DNA of 64,000 nt from Helicoverpa zea (GCF_022581195.2 NC_061458.1:13392001-13456000), one strand, 5' to 3'; positions 38,970-50,541 are shown, numbered from the stretch's first letter. Numbers and translations are program-made. Notes: generated by a model from the sequence alone, not told the origin.

Positions 38970-39230
38970 TTGAACGTCTCCCGCCCACCGCCGCCGCCCG
39001 AGCGAGTGCGCCCAGCATCATCAGCGACGAGTGATTGTACTGCACATTACATAGTGAGCAGCAATCGATTATGTGTCCAAAAATGCTCAGTATGCAAAGT
39101 AAGGATGCATCAATTCGAAACGTGTCCTAATTTAGCCGCGTGTGTAAATTGCAAAAGAGAAAATATCAAAAATAGGAGCGTTAATGAACATTCAAAGTGC
39201 GATATCTGCTCCAGACCAACTCTCTAATTA
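38970..39230 (+). pseudogene. Decayed retroelement-type frame with CCHC zinc knuckle
   Basis: This frame has no ATG and would start at a TTG. It encodes CSVCKVRMHQFETC (39084-39125), a perfect C-x2-C-x4-H-x4-C knuckle, then ACVNC and a second Cys/His group (HSKCDIC) before a TAA. Paired knuckles in this order are typical of the nucleic-acid-binding ORF1 or gag protein of insect retrotransposons, and I read it as a remnant of one. The frame breaks straight after the second group. Continuation in other frames downstream (to about 39590) is possible but not shown. An orphan zinc-finger exon of a host gene is the alternative. Confidence 0.45.
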
Positions 39231-42010
39231 AATATTATTTTTTGATGTGCAACGTTTAAAGTAGCCGGTCTCGGTGTACGCGAGGTTAACTAGTTAGTTA
39301 TACAGGCCTCGCCGCACACAACCACTTTAATATTCGCCACTGGACGTCTACAATTAACGCTTGAACAATTTCATAACTCGGGTCCGCCTTTGAGCGCTCG
39401 CAAACTCCGCGAAAAATATAAACAAAAAAATATATCAGCTCGCGAGCCAAAGGAAATAAACAAACGAGCGACGCCGCGCGCCGCACAAAGAGACCGACCA
39501 GCCGTAATTAGATTAGTGGAGCCAGATCCCGATCCGAAGCCTGAACACTCTCATCGAACTTCTTTATACTCTCTTGCAGATCCCGTTTGACAACTGAGCT
39601 CCAATTTATTATTATTTTGTTCATTATAGCGAGGTTTTTCTCGATTTTCTCATTCATTTCCATATTCGGCAATCAACAGAGTTACCGGTAAGTATTCATT
39701 GTCGCTGAACGTTGTTTCTTTTACTGGTCAATCCTTATCTTTTAAATCATTTTTGATGTGCTCGTGAAAGAACGTCGAATGAACAGTGAGGTGATCGTCA
39801 ACCCAGCCGTGATCGTATACCCTGTGCGTACGTCAATTCTCCAGCATCGAGATTGGTGCATGCCATCAACCCGCAAATCCTTTATAAGTGATCGAGGAAG
39901 CTCGATAGCCGCACATATTGTTTGTATTCATAGCGTCGACGCGGCGAGGCGCTACCTCTCGCCAATATGTCGGACTGGAATATGTCGGGGCTGCGATAAG
40001 ATTGAGTTTTTGTGTAAGGACGCACCTCGCGGCGACCGTTCGACTCTCGCGTTTTATGTTCGCCGGGGGCTAACGGGAGATTTGAAAATTTCGCTGTCAC
40101 CAGTTTTTTTCGCCCGACAAAGTAATCTTCAAATCTAACTGGCCGTAAAGACAAAATACGTTTTTGCAGAATGGTATTATTTTATGTCAGTGCTCAAGGT
40201 GTCAATGCACTGTGTATCTACGACTTTGTACATAGCTGCTTACACCGTACCTACACACTAATACTACTATAATGTTTTCTTCTTTTAGGGTAATGATTCG
40301 CAGTCTTACCCTGAAGCAAGTATTTTGTAATTTAGCAGCATAGTTTGATGCTCGTAGGTGCACGTGGTCCAGGCGCTCTGCTCCCGCGCCGGTCAGCTAC
40401 CTGCGCGTAGAGATACATGGTTAAATCACACAACCGTTACACGCCCTTTTGACGACTCCGATCAGATTCAGTAAAACGATCAATACATATATCAAAATGA
40501 CTAAAAATAAGACTCAATAGCTAATAGGAAAAATGTTGGAACCTACACTTTATCAGTATTTGTATGCTTATTGTGGAAACACATTACAAAAGTTAAGTAT
40601 TTAACTAATAGGTTCACCAGCTGGAGTTCCCAGGAATTGGGTAAAAACAATAATCAAAACATAATCAAAATTAGTTTTTATAATTCTGAATAGCCCGGCA
40701 GTAAGTTCTGCTCGTCAAACGTTATAATCGGACATATTTTCAGTGTGGATAGTTAACAACAATAAACGGTTAACTGTGCTTGTATGAATATAATCAGTTA
40801 GATATTTATTTTATTACCCAACGGCAATTGATTAACCTACGGGTACAGTAGCCAGGTATTCTCGGGTGCTAAACTTGATCGCCGAATACTTTGTATAAGA
40901 ACATTAACACTTGATGATGAGGATGTAGGTACCCTTTCCTCGTCCGAACATTCCCAATGAGGAAAGTTTACGTGTTACCCTTACTTTTAAACTAGTAACT
41001 AGTTAATTAAAACCTATATTAACATAAGGACTTTTAGCAATGGTAAAATTGACTCAGCTGTATAAGGTAGATAATTTCTGCTAAGTTGCACCTGTAAGCT
41101 GCAGCTTACCAGCAACATAGATTTGCACACTGGTTTAAAACTGACATAGTGGTGAACTAGTAGCTCGATGTGAATGTGTCAGAGCTCGTGATCTCGTTCT
41201 AGAACACAGATGTTACGTGAAGTGGTCACACTTATCTAGTGGTTACCTAACACCTACAAATTAATGAGCACATTGGAATTGCGTCAATAGCACAGTCCAC
41301 TACAAACATGTTTACGTTCGTGACCCGAGCCCGAGGTACCGGCGCGCACTGCCAGATAACGCCTGCCAATCACACCGTCTTCATATTGTATACGTACCTA
41401 CATTACAGCGCACTCGTCATTAAGATTCGGATTACAACTCAAAAACATAATTTGTTACTCGACTCCGTGTCTGTCAAGGCACAAAGCAAAGATTTTTAAA
41501 GGATCCCAATGACGGCCTCAAACACTCGAATAGTAAAAGTAGGAAGTTTTCATATCGGCAATCTTTTTCCCTTGTAAAGTGCATGGAGGATGTTGTCCGG
41601 TGCCATCACACCAGTTATCGCGGTAAGTGGCGCCCCCCCCCCCCTCGCCGCGCGCCTCACCTCCCCGCCGCGAATAAAACTTATCGTGCTCATGTCCTAC
41701 CTACCTCAGTGATACAGCGCCGACCTACCCGCCGAACTAACATACACCTTAACACAAAGCAACAGATACCATTTTTGTCAGTAGATAAGGTTTTTACCCA
41801 AAACTTCGAGGACACATGGACACCTAAGATGATCTAAATAGGCGGATTTGGTTTTATGGCGGCTGATTGTGTGAAATTTCCTACAGTTCCCATCGCGATG
41901 ACGCGCCGCAGGTCTTGCCTTATGTCACCTCAGGGACACGGCGTATACTGCAGTGGCCCTTCTAAGGAAACATTCGTAGGCTCCCGAACACTGATACGTG
42001 AGATAAGTAC
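39231..42010. other. Stretch without a supported gene; two unexplained open frames
   Basis: A basic, proline-rich frame (39390-39590) and a 126-codon frame without an ATG start at its 5' end (39758-40138) lie in DNA somewhat richer in GC than the surroundings. Both could be decayed parts of the same element as the zinc-knuckle frame, but neither shows a motif I recognise. The rest is AT-rich, with a 12-C run (41633-41644) and TTTATGGC at 41853-41860. Confidence 0.4.
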
Positions 42011-42205
42011 AACATTTTACCTAATGATATGAGAGATTGTAACAACCTAAACGTATTTAACAAGAAACTTAGGAATTATGTATGCACACTCTAATGTAAA
42101 CCTAGATATTATAAAAGGAGGTGTAAATAATTAATTTAATAGTGACTTTGTATTTCATTTTAAGTGAACTGTAAGTAAGTTCTTATGAGAAAATAAATAT
42201 CTTTA
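42011..42205 (+). mobile_element. 5'-truncated LINE tail with C-terminal residues
   Basis: The frame reads NILPNDMRDCNNLNVFNKKL then RNYVCTL and a TAA at 42092-42094. The pattern LP-x-D-(I/M)-R followed by L-x-x-F-K/N-K-K-L-R-x-Y is the usual C-terminal end of CR1/jockey-type reverse transcriptase proteins. About 110 bp of AT-rich untranslated sequence follows, with an AATAAA at 42192-42197. Only 27 codons survive, so the assignment depends on this short pattern. The upstream end and any duplication are not defined. Confidence 0.55.
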
Positions 42206-42209
42206 AACC

Positions 42210-43209
42210 TAAGTGGGAACGCAATTTTTGACAACGCATCAACTTTTGTTACCATTTATTTACTTTTTGACTCTAAACACGACTTACCTAACACCTATCT
42301 AATACTACAGGACTACCCACAGGTTAGAGGTATGAGTGGTGGGCGCGTGTCCTTGCAAGGACAAGATAAATGTGCGCACTGGCGGCTGCGGTGGCCCGCG
42401 AGTCGCAGGTGTACGCCCTAACTTACAGTCGCGCGGTCACCAGCACACGCCTGGTTATTACCCAAACTACGCATTCGTATTCACTCTTTCAATGCAACAG
42501 TAGCTATTATGAATACTTCTACTAACCTGCGTATAGGCATATATTAAATTAATAGGTTTGTTTTAGAAGTCGAATACAATACGGAAGTTACAGAACAAAT
42601 GAATCTAATTATAATTTGACCAGGTTTCATTTAAAATAACATATCGCTACCGCTTACTAAATATGGCTATCTCTCGGAAATCCTCGCCACAATCAAAGGA
42701 AAACCAATAAAATTGCAACTTTTTCCGAATAACAAAATCGCATAAACAAGGACACTAGATTGGTGACACGTGTTCCCGAGTACAGCGGCACGACACGACA
42801 CGACGCGGCGCGGCGCGGTGCGGTGCGGTGCGCTGCGGTGCGGCTCTCTGCGCGACAACTTCGTCGGCCGCTAATTGTTGTTCTAATTTGTTTGGAGCAC
42901 CGCGACACGCAAGGTGATATTTTAACGTGCCCGAATTTATATGTAAATGTGTAAACTTCCAGCGGAGTTTTGACGGCTACCTACGCACATAATTTTCGTT
43001 TGTCCAAGTTATAAATTACTCGCCCCCAACGACCGCCCTCGTGTCATTTGAATATCATTAAATCTACAATTCGAGTGTCTTGCTGTGTTGTCACTGAGGT
43101 TCTACTATTGAGTTCGTTATCATATTTTCAAGTTGACCTAAAGCAAGAAGATGACGTTATATCAACAATTCTAATATTGCAAAATATTTGAATTCACTAA
43201 TTAAATTCA
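42210..43209. other. Non-coding stretch with a period-5 GC tract
   Basis: AT-rich unique DNA around the GC tract at 42787-42846. No gene is supported. Confidence 0.5.
42787..42846. repeat. Period-5 GC-rich tandem repeat, 12 units
   Basis: Twelve successive 5-mers drift from GGCAC and GACAC through GACGC and GGCGC to GGTGC and GGCTC. All units but one (GCTGC) begin GG or GA and end in C. The frames that cross it on both strands come from the repetition. The tract matches the unit type of 23458-23497. Confidence 0.85.
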
Positions 43210-43273
43210 GAGTGCTTAGTGCGAGTTTTCGTGAATTTTTTTACGGACTCACATGAGAGCGCGTATACTAAGA

Positions 43274-43281
43274 TTTGTATG
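43274..43281. repeat. 8-bp target-site duplication of hAT remnant, left copy
   Basis: TTTGTATG directly precedes CAGTGTTGCC and is repeated at 43809-43816. Confidence 0.93.
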
Positions 43282-43808
43282 CAGTGTTGCCAACTTAGTG
43301 GATTTTCCACTAATACTGGTGGTTTAAGTCCCCTATTTAGTGGCGAAATGTTGAAAGTACTGCGGGTCAAGTAGCGAAATGTAAGTTTTGTGGTACAACT
43401 TTAAGGAGTTACTATGGAGATTTGAAGTCTCACGGAATGTCAAAAAAGCATCTACAAAACAAAAAGGTGAACGACTACTATATAATTATATTAAGTACTC
43501 ATTCATTGGTCAAATGCGTAACTAAACAATTTGTGAAACTACTACGCCGATTATAATTTGTGAAGGATTCGGATCGGGTCGGATGAATTGCTAAACAGAT
43601 GTAATGCTTTGTCTGTTTTAATTTTCTATCGTTGCCGAGTTACATCTTTGGATGATTAAATTGTTTTAGGTTACAATAAAATATAAACAATATTTTTTTA
43701 GTGGTGAATTTGGTGATTTTAAGTGTGGGATAAATTTTTGTTAGTGGTTTTCTGGTGGTTTTAAAAGTTGACTCTGGTGGTAAGCTTCTACAACTGTTGG
43801 CAACACTG
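43282..43808 (+). mobile_element. Non-autonomous hAT element, 527 bp
   Basis: The ends CAGTGTTGCCAAC and GTTGGCAACACTG are perfect inverted copies with the classic hAT CAGTGNTG look, and the flanking TTTGTATG duplication has the hAT length of 8 bp. The interior keeps the start of a transposase frame (43341-43556) but no catalytic domain, so this is an internally deleted derivative. It sits inside the older foldback element listed at 43210-43938. Confidence 0.93.
43341..43556 (+). pseudogene. hAT transposase remnant, BED-type zinc finger
   Basis: After a TAG at 43338 the frame is open to a TAA at 43554. It includes AKCKFCGTTLRSYYGDLKSH (starting at 43374) followed by GMSKKHLQN. The C-x2-C and H-x5-H pairs and the SKKH motif match the N-terminal BED-type zinc finger of hAT transposases, which binds the element's ends. 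Sequence downstream (NDYYIIILSTHSL) shows no dimerisation or DDE domain before the stop. The product could at most be a DNA-binding fragment. There is no ATG in a suitable place, so I call it a remnant. Confidence 0.8.
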
Positions 43809-43816
43809 TTTGTATG
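43809..43816. repeat. 8-bp target-site duplication of hAT remnant, right copy
   Basis: TTTGTATG, an exact match to 43274-43281, from where the host foldback element resumes. Confidence 0.93.
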
Positions 43817-44760
43817 GAACAAAAACAGGTTCCAATTTTTGACACTAGGTGGAGCTGTTTTTGTTCCATACAAATCTTAGTATACGCGCTCTCATGTGAG
43901 TCCGTAAAAAAATTCACGAAAACTCGCACTAAGCACTCAGTTATGTGTTGAACCGAAACAGCCCCGACTGAAACCCAAATTAGGTCATACACAATTCACA
44001 TGTAGCTATTGAACGTATTGGGCACCAGAGGTAGGGTCCCTAATAGCCATTGAAACTGAACAGAAACGTGAGTGGACAAATTGGAGCGGCGCGGGTCACG
44101 ATAAGGGCGCCGACCACCGCGCCCAAGGAAAGGGAACCGTCCATAAACAACAGGCGACTCGGTCCCAATTAATAAAGCAGCCAACACTGAAGTAGTGCAA
44201 TTAATTCTGTGCCTTCGGAGATTTTAATAGTTCACATAAATCAGAGCGGCCGGTGGGGTAATCGCCGTTTAATATGCCGGCCGGGCATCGGCCAGGCGCC
44301 GCTATCTCGCAGCGAGTGTGTGCTCACTATCAACTGGTCCTGCGACACGCGACCGCGAGCTCTGCTGCAGCCGCGCACTGCTCACCCGCGTCGGGAGCTG
44401 CTGCAGGACTGCTGGCTCTCAGGCTGCTCAAGTGAACATCGTTTAAAAGAACACGAAAATATTAAGAATAAGCGAACAATTCGTTATTTTTCAATCATGT
44501 GATTTTTTTTAAATATTTATTTAATATCTAATCTCTTCATAGTGCGATAAGGTAGGTACACTACAGCTTTTGTTTCAACACTCTTCTCAGTTGTTTCCCT
44601 TTATTAATTTACCTATACACGGAATTATCTTCATATTTTAGTGCATGGCGGGGAGTTCGGAAATTCAATTCGAGCCAGACTTCACTTCTCGTTAAGTGGT
44701 TATATCCCCTTTAACAGTGGACAGAGGACGGCTAGTGGACACTAAACACAAGGTGCACCA

Positions 44761-44811
44761 GGGGTCCGGGGCGCGGGGTGCGGGACGCGGGGCGCGGGGC
44801 GCGGGGGGGGA
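44761..44811 (+). repeat. G-rich tract with G-quadruplex potential
   Basis: Seven runs of three or more G, most of them GGGG, are separated by 3-4 base linkers such as CGC and TGC, ending in a run of eight G. This fits the usual G-quadruplex pattern on the plus strand. Confidence 0.75.
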
Positions 44812-46775
44812 GATACGACGACACCTCTGGATATTGAATTTGCGGCGGCAGGCGACTCTCAATTGTTATCTGGCGCTGCAAGGTCGCCCTCACCCAGGTA
44901 CTACAGCCCTTTCTTTTACATCAGGGCTGTCACGCCGCACCACTCACACAAAAATATTATTTCCTGAAAAGGCACATAAGAGATTCACGCTAAAATATAT
45001 TTGAATGACAAGTGAGGTAAACAATATAGAAGCAATACTCAGGAATAAATAATATCGGCACGTATCATAAATCACTCGATGGCATGAACATTCGATACTT
45101 ACAAAAGTCTTTGTATTGTCGGCAAGTAATCATTTATTTGTTATGTACATTAAACAACGTGATATGTCTGCCCCAGATCCTTACAATGGAACGTTCATAC
45201 AAACTGAAATCATTTAAATAAAATATGTACACGCGTGTTTAAGCGTAATCTGAGAAAGAATAAAACGCAGAGAAGGCTTTCCATTGGTAGCGGAGTAGTG
45301 AGGCACCGCGTGAGTAGAGTGCGCGTAGCAGCCCTGGCGCTCGCTACAGCGGTCATTGGTCAATTTATTTCTTGCGCCTGCCGGGGACCGCAGTTATCAT
45401 GATTGAATTAAGTAACTCCGCTCTGAATTGCAGCCGAGCCGAGCCGTGATTTAGGGACCGACCGCTTTATACCCAACACACCTCCCACGGAAATTGCCGA
45501 CAAAAAGGGAATTCGGAATTTTAATCGTGGGAAATGTACGGAACAAACCGTTTGTCCGAGAGCCTGAGTTTATTTAAGGTTAATTTGGACGAGTTGATTT
45601 GAGCGGCCAGTTTTAGTTCGCGACCGATCGGGGTCAATCTCCCCTCCGCCACTTCGTACAACTAGTTTCATACGAAAACACTGATTTAGTTTTGATTTGT
45701 TGGAACCGAAATTCATTGTTATGAAATTGCACGAAACTTTTAGGTTCTACTCCATCGAATAACATTGGTTTGTAATTGTAATAAATCATAGAATTAATCG
45801 ATAAGATGACAATAAAATAATTATCTTAAGTACACTTGCTTACAGCAAGAATTGCAGAAATTAATAAAAGTAGTGAACACGAATGAAATTAACTGCACAC
45901 AATTTCCCAAACATTTAAAGGTAAATCATAGCAGTGTATTTCCCGATCACGTAGCACCGTAGCGACTCACCGTCGTAACTCGTAGCCGCGTAGCTAAGCA
46001 CCGTAGCTGTCACGTGCTACGAAGGCTGTTAATTGAATCGCACGGCCCGTTGAGAGGTAACTTAACTTACTAATGCTCTGTAGTTACAAACTTTTCACTT
46101 AAATAAATTGGTGCAAGTTCATGCCGGACCCGGTTAATGATATTATAAAGTATCCTATCGTGCGGGGTACCTGTATTGTGCTAATCAACCCGTTTCTCAC
46201 AATCGTTTAAAGGCACACATGTCAATTTCAATTGTCACCGATATCAAAATGATATGCGATATTCTCTTTGACTGTGCCCTTTTGCATGAATAACATTACG
46301 CACTTATTTGAAATGCTTCAAAAACAACGTGGAGTTGGATTCGAACCTACTTTCCACAGAGGCATCAATAACCGCCAATAAAGCAGTAGTTATTTATGAA
46401 GCTGCGGTGTGTCTGCAGCTCGAGCCGATGCTGCGTCACGGCAAATTATTCCATTCCATTTTAGACGAAATGTATACAGAGCAAACATGAAAAGAGAACA
46501 AAATTAAGCATTAGCGCGGGACGCAAGCCTCGGCCGGCAGCGGCGAGCGGGGACCTTGGGCGGGGCTGAGCGCACTGCTCATACGTTTCTAATACGACTC
46601 ACAACTTCACATTACCCAATATGAAACAACATGGAAACTCATTATGAACATAATTGGATTGTTTGTCTGATGAGACCATTGTTATTTGTTATAGGTAAGA
46701 CGCGGCAATGTGCTGAGTGCGCGAGATCGTCGCCTGACAAACCTCTGCCTCTTATCCACATGTGTCAGTTCCGCG

Positions 46776-46818
46776 AGGAGGGAGGCGGGGAGGGGGCGCG
46801 GGCGTGCAGGGGTGGGGG
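46776..46818 (+). repeat. G-rich tract with G-quadruplex potential
   Basis: Successive GGG to GGGGG runs (GAGGGAGGCGGGGAGGGGG, then GGGG and GGGGG) with short linkers on the plus strand. Confidence 0.65.
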
Positions 46819-48473
46819 CGACATCAATAATCCTCCTTGTTATTCTTATGCAAATGCCCACGGTACGATAATAAGTGGAACGCGAATCACCAGACGTTAC
46901 ACAGATTGGAAGAATTCGCTGACAGCCGGCGCGATACACACTCGCCGAACTTTCTCCACATTAAACAGGATTTTTTTTAAGATCATAGAGAAGATATTCG
47001 TGTCAGTACATTCTGCTTTTTACAATTCTGATACTGATTTATCAAATTCAATGTGTTATTTCCAATAAGATTTATGTTCGTTAAACACTATCCTACTTAC
47101 TTATCCTTCACTGAGAATGAAGTTACATGTTTCAAAAAACGTTTTCATGTAATATTTTAAGGCGAGGTGGGGCGCGGTGCGAGTGTAGTCGGCGGGTAAT
47201 GTGCGAGCGGTACTTATTTGTTTAATCAGTGCACGTCATTGTAAGCGGCGCGCAGGAACTCTCGATCGACGCGCATTGTAGTCACCTAATAACATCATGC
47301 CAATCTTATTGAAACTCGATACCCATTGCGTACCTACTGGATTTACAGGCCATTTATCAGTTATGAAAAAAAATTGTATGTGTTGACTATTTAAACTGAA
47401 TTGTTAATACATGCATGCAATATTTACTCAATATTTTTGATTTATATTTGCAATATGTTATGTTATTTATGAATTGTATGCAAAATAAATCCAACCAAAT
47501 CCAATTAACAAAGAAAGTAGTCAGCTACACACACACGCACACATACACACATTGTGCAGCACGGTGGACGCGTGCAACTCACACAGACGTACGTTATCTG
47601 CGCACGATACGCGCGGTCAGGGGCCAGGGGCACCCGTCACTCCCAACATCCCTCACCTCTGGAAACTGCTGGAGGCATCAACGTATTTTCATCGATACCT
47701 CGCTTTATTCATACTCTAACTAGGTAGTCCAATACGATTTTTACTGATGACCCAAAAAACATTTATCCTGTACTTAACTATGGTAAAAATATACAGCAAC
47801 CGTTTTTGGCATTACGTAAATTAGCACAGTGGTAACAACAAAGTTGCAGCGGTATCTAATGTATCTGAGGTTGCACAATATTTTTGAAAGCCTGTAATAA
47901 TGGTGCACGTATGTATGAATGGCGCTGCGCGTACGCAAATGCACCGCGGCGATACGTAGCGTCGCGTGAATGAGTGCCGCTGATAACGCACACACGCGCG
48001 CCGTGTCACGGACACACTCGTGCACGCACACACGCGCACGGACGGACGTCGGCGTCCGTCGGTGTGTTATCTCAAGTGACGGGAATTTTACCTTATTGCG
48101 CGATAACAGATCCATGTAGCTGCTGATTGGCTCACCGATCGTTACACTAATGTCATACGGGATTTAGTTAGAACTGTATCAGTGGCTAATTAGAGTAAAG
48201 TCCGAATTATGTAGATTGACGCAGAAGATCACCTTACGTGATGTAAAATACGAGTATTCTTGGATTTTCTTCCTCATTCTTCTACATAAGAAACGATAAC
48301 GACAACCCGAAGTCTAAACTGGTATAAGTCTGAACCAAACTAGTCGTCAATTAATGATGTACTTATTTAATAACTTTTATTTTTTTAATACGTACTTAAA
48401 GTGTGTAACTTGCATACCTACTTCTAAGAAAATGTTATCAATCACGAAAGAAAACTCATTAAAGTCATCTAAT

Positions 48474-48667
48474 GGTCTCTGCACACAGCGGGCGCGGCGC
48501 GGCGGGACGGGACGGCGACGCGACACAATGTACTAGATCGTCGCGTCGCGTCGCGCCGAGCGGGACGGCTCTGTGTGGCGGCCTCCGTAATATCTAGTAC
48601 ATTACAACTGCTCAGCGTCACGTCGCCGTCCCGTCCCGCCGCGCCGCGCCCGCTGTGTGCAGAGACC
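48474..48667. mobile_element. GC-rich foldback MITE with 47-bp perfect TIRs
   Basis: GGTCTCTGCACACAGCGGGC opens a 47-bp terminal repeat (48474-48520) that is perfectly inverted at 48621-48667. A second inverted pair, ATGTACTAGAT and ATCTAGTACAT, lies inside. It is much more GC-rich than its flanks, and its arms carry the same period-5 GC words as the tracts at 23458 and 42787. I recall the GGTCTCTGCACACAGC end as a common lepidopteran repeat. No clear target-site duplication is visible. Frames across it are not genes. Confidence 0.9.
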
Positions 48668-49968
48668 TTAAGAAAGCTGTATATTCGCGATTGCGATATG
48701 TCTGCAAAACACGTGAAGATAACACGGCACGTGATGCATATCCTCAATTACAATAAGTATGTCTAGAACATGACGACAAGAAAACGACAACAATATTTGG
48801 GAAAGTGTCACTTGAACTATCAAGAAGTATAATTATTATTTTGTTTTTGAAAGTGTAGAATATTTGAAAAAGGAACTTCCGCAGCCACTGTAGCGCACAC
48901 ATCACGATACCTTGGCTCGAACCACCTGTTTCAGTAAATTTGTCTAAAAATACCGACACTTCACGTAAAAAGCTTTTTATACTAGTTGAATGTTTCAATA
49001 AAGCTGTCACATTGGCGTGTTTATACAGAACTGCTTCACACGGGGACGGACTCGGGACGTGTTTCACTTTAATATTATTATTAGCTTTACCTTAAATAAT
49101 TTTAAATACTAAAAAACATCCTTTATTTTGCATTAAATGTGGTAGAAAAGTTGATACTAAACTTTAATAAGCATAAATAATCTTCTATTGACTTATTCCG
49201 TAGAGTACTCTATGATGGGGTAAATCGTCAATTTTCTGGTGCAGGGAATTGTAGCTGTGGCAATTTGATATCATTTTATAAGAATATTTAAAAGACGTCG
49301 TTTATCCTTATATGCGGTATAAATAGTTACTAGCCTATCAAGCCGATCTGCAAACGAGGAAAAACTAAAACACACTGACGATTTAAAGATTTGTTCAAAA
49401 GTTTAATTTGGATATTGTTTGTTATGTTGTGGCGCTGAGTTTAGGTAAACTTTACGATTTTTTTTTCTTGCAATTACTGCTAATTGTGCGTAATGTATAG
49501 TTAGTGGATGGGTGGTGTGTGACAGCGGTGAGTGCGCGGCTGCCGGCGCGGACATAACTCGCGCTGTTCAGCCGTCAGTCGCCACATCAATAACGCGCAT
49601 TGCAACACGCGCGTCCATTGCGCGTAATCTATGCGCTTCACCTACACCGCGCCAAGCAAATGCGCGCATGCAATTATTATAATTGTGTAAAGCGTCGGAT
49701 GCACGACCAGACAAGAATTATATCGGAACCAATATAATTCTTGTGACAAATCGGGAAACAATCGACAAACTGATTCCTCTTAAAACCCTACCTTGTTCTT
49801 GTGATTTATATTAGTTCCTAAGAACCTAACACACCTAACCTAACCTAAGAACTTCTAGATTCCTTAGCTGACGCTTAGAACGGTTACAATGTCTCGTTTC
49901 TAAATTCCAAGTTGTCAATGATAATAAGCCCTATAACACAGAAAGGCCTTTGATATTCAGAACCCTTA
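48668..49968. other. Non-coding stretch without a supported gene
   Basis: AT-rich unique DNA with one CpG islet (about 49525-49680). CCTAACCTAACCTAAG at about 49831-49846 is a three-unit match to the insect telomere repeat, too short to mean much. Confidence 0.5.
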
Positions 49969-50160
49969 GTTTATTTATTTATTTATTTGCATCAGGCATC
50001 TGAGGCCCATAGAAAATACAATACTTAAATATAATAACATTTAATTATAATACATAATATATAAATAACTTAAAAACTAACTAGTAGGTACCCATCCCAT
50101 TGGGCTGGCATTGGTCTGCATACATCAGACTTCACAACAACAAAAATATGTATGTAGGAA
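49969..50160 (-). mobile_element. Possible LINE 3' tail, minus strand
   Basis: Read on the minus strand, the segment ends in CAGATGCCTGATGCAAATAA followed by repeated AAATA units (TTTATTTATTTATTT at 49969-49988 on the plus strand). Lepidopteran non-LTR elements commonly finish with a GCCTGA-x-AAATAAA tail like this. No coding part is recognisable and the 5' limit is a guess. Confidence 0.35.
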
Positions 50161-50530
50161 GATAATGAAGCCGGTCAGTGAACAGTGATCTTTATACGCC
50201 CACCATCCGCGGTGAAGTAAGAGCATTGTTTGATAACTTATTTAACTGGGGCACGAATTAACAGGCGTAATGTCCTCCGTGAACAATGCTAATTTTAAAC
50301 TGACTGAGCTGAAGTCAAAAGCTAACTGTAACCTAAAATATAAAAAAAAAAACAACACTGTAAGAGAATCACACTACCTACTCTCTCAAATCTGCCTACT
50401 GTTCCACAATGTTCAAGCAATTAGTAAAGGGAAAATGATATCATCATCTCCCGAGCCTTTTACTATGTTGGGGTCGGCTTCCAATCTAACCGGATGCAAC
50501 TGAGTATTATACCAGTGTTTTACAAGGAGC

Positions 50531-50541
50531 GACTGCCTCCT
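50531..50541. repeat. 11-bp target-site duplication, left copy
   Basis: GACTGCCTCCT occurs at 50531-50541 and again at 50731-50741, exactly flanking the inserted retroelement tail. Confidence 0.88.

Larger units (their letters stand above)
43210..43938. mobile_element. Foldback MITE with 72-bp perfect TIRs, interrupted by a hAT remnant
   Basis: The left terminus begins GAGTGCTTAGTGCGAGTTTT (43210-43281) and is perfectly inverted at 43867-43938. Beyond the insertion the complementarity continues (GAACAAAAACAG at 43817 against CTGTTTTTGTTC near 43854-43865). Taking out the inserted DNA and one target copy gives an element of about 194 bp that is almost a full hairpin. I recall the same termini as a widespread butterfly repeat. 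No duplication around the outer ends is clear. Confidence 0.9.
43939..48473. other. Non-coding stretch with CpG and G-rich islets
   Basis: No gene is supported. It contains a CpG islet at about 44245-44420, two G-run clusters (44761-44811 and 46776-46818, listed separately), a GTAGC/CCGTAGC word cluster (45950-46025), CA-rich microsatellite patches (47525-47552, 47985-48035), and a CpG islet at 47925-48065. Frames across these islets look compositional. Confidence 0.5.

Noticed and set aside
39758..40138. 126-codon plus-strand frame as a gene
   Set aside because: No domain, no clear start context and no splice structure; kept only as part of a possible decayed element.
46331..46341. GGATTCGAACC, a minus-strand tRNA B-box match
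   Set aside because: The flanks do not form a T stem, and no A box or cloverleaf can be drawn.
49517..49528. GTGTGACAGCGG, a 12-base match to the remembered insect miR-210
   Set aside because: The rest of the mature sequence does not match, and no complementary arm forms a hairpin.
49831..49846. CCTAACCTAACCTAAG, like the insect telomere repeat (also near 56475)
   Set aside because: Only about three units; too short to be more than chance in AT-rich sequence with many CCTA words.
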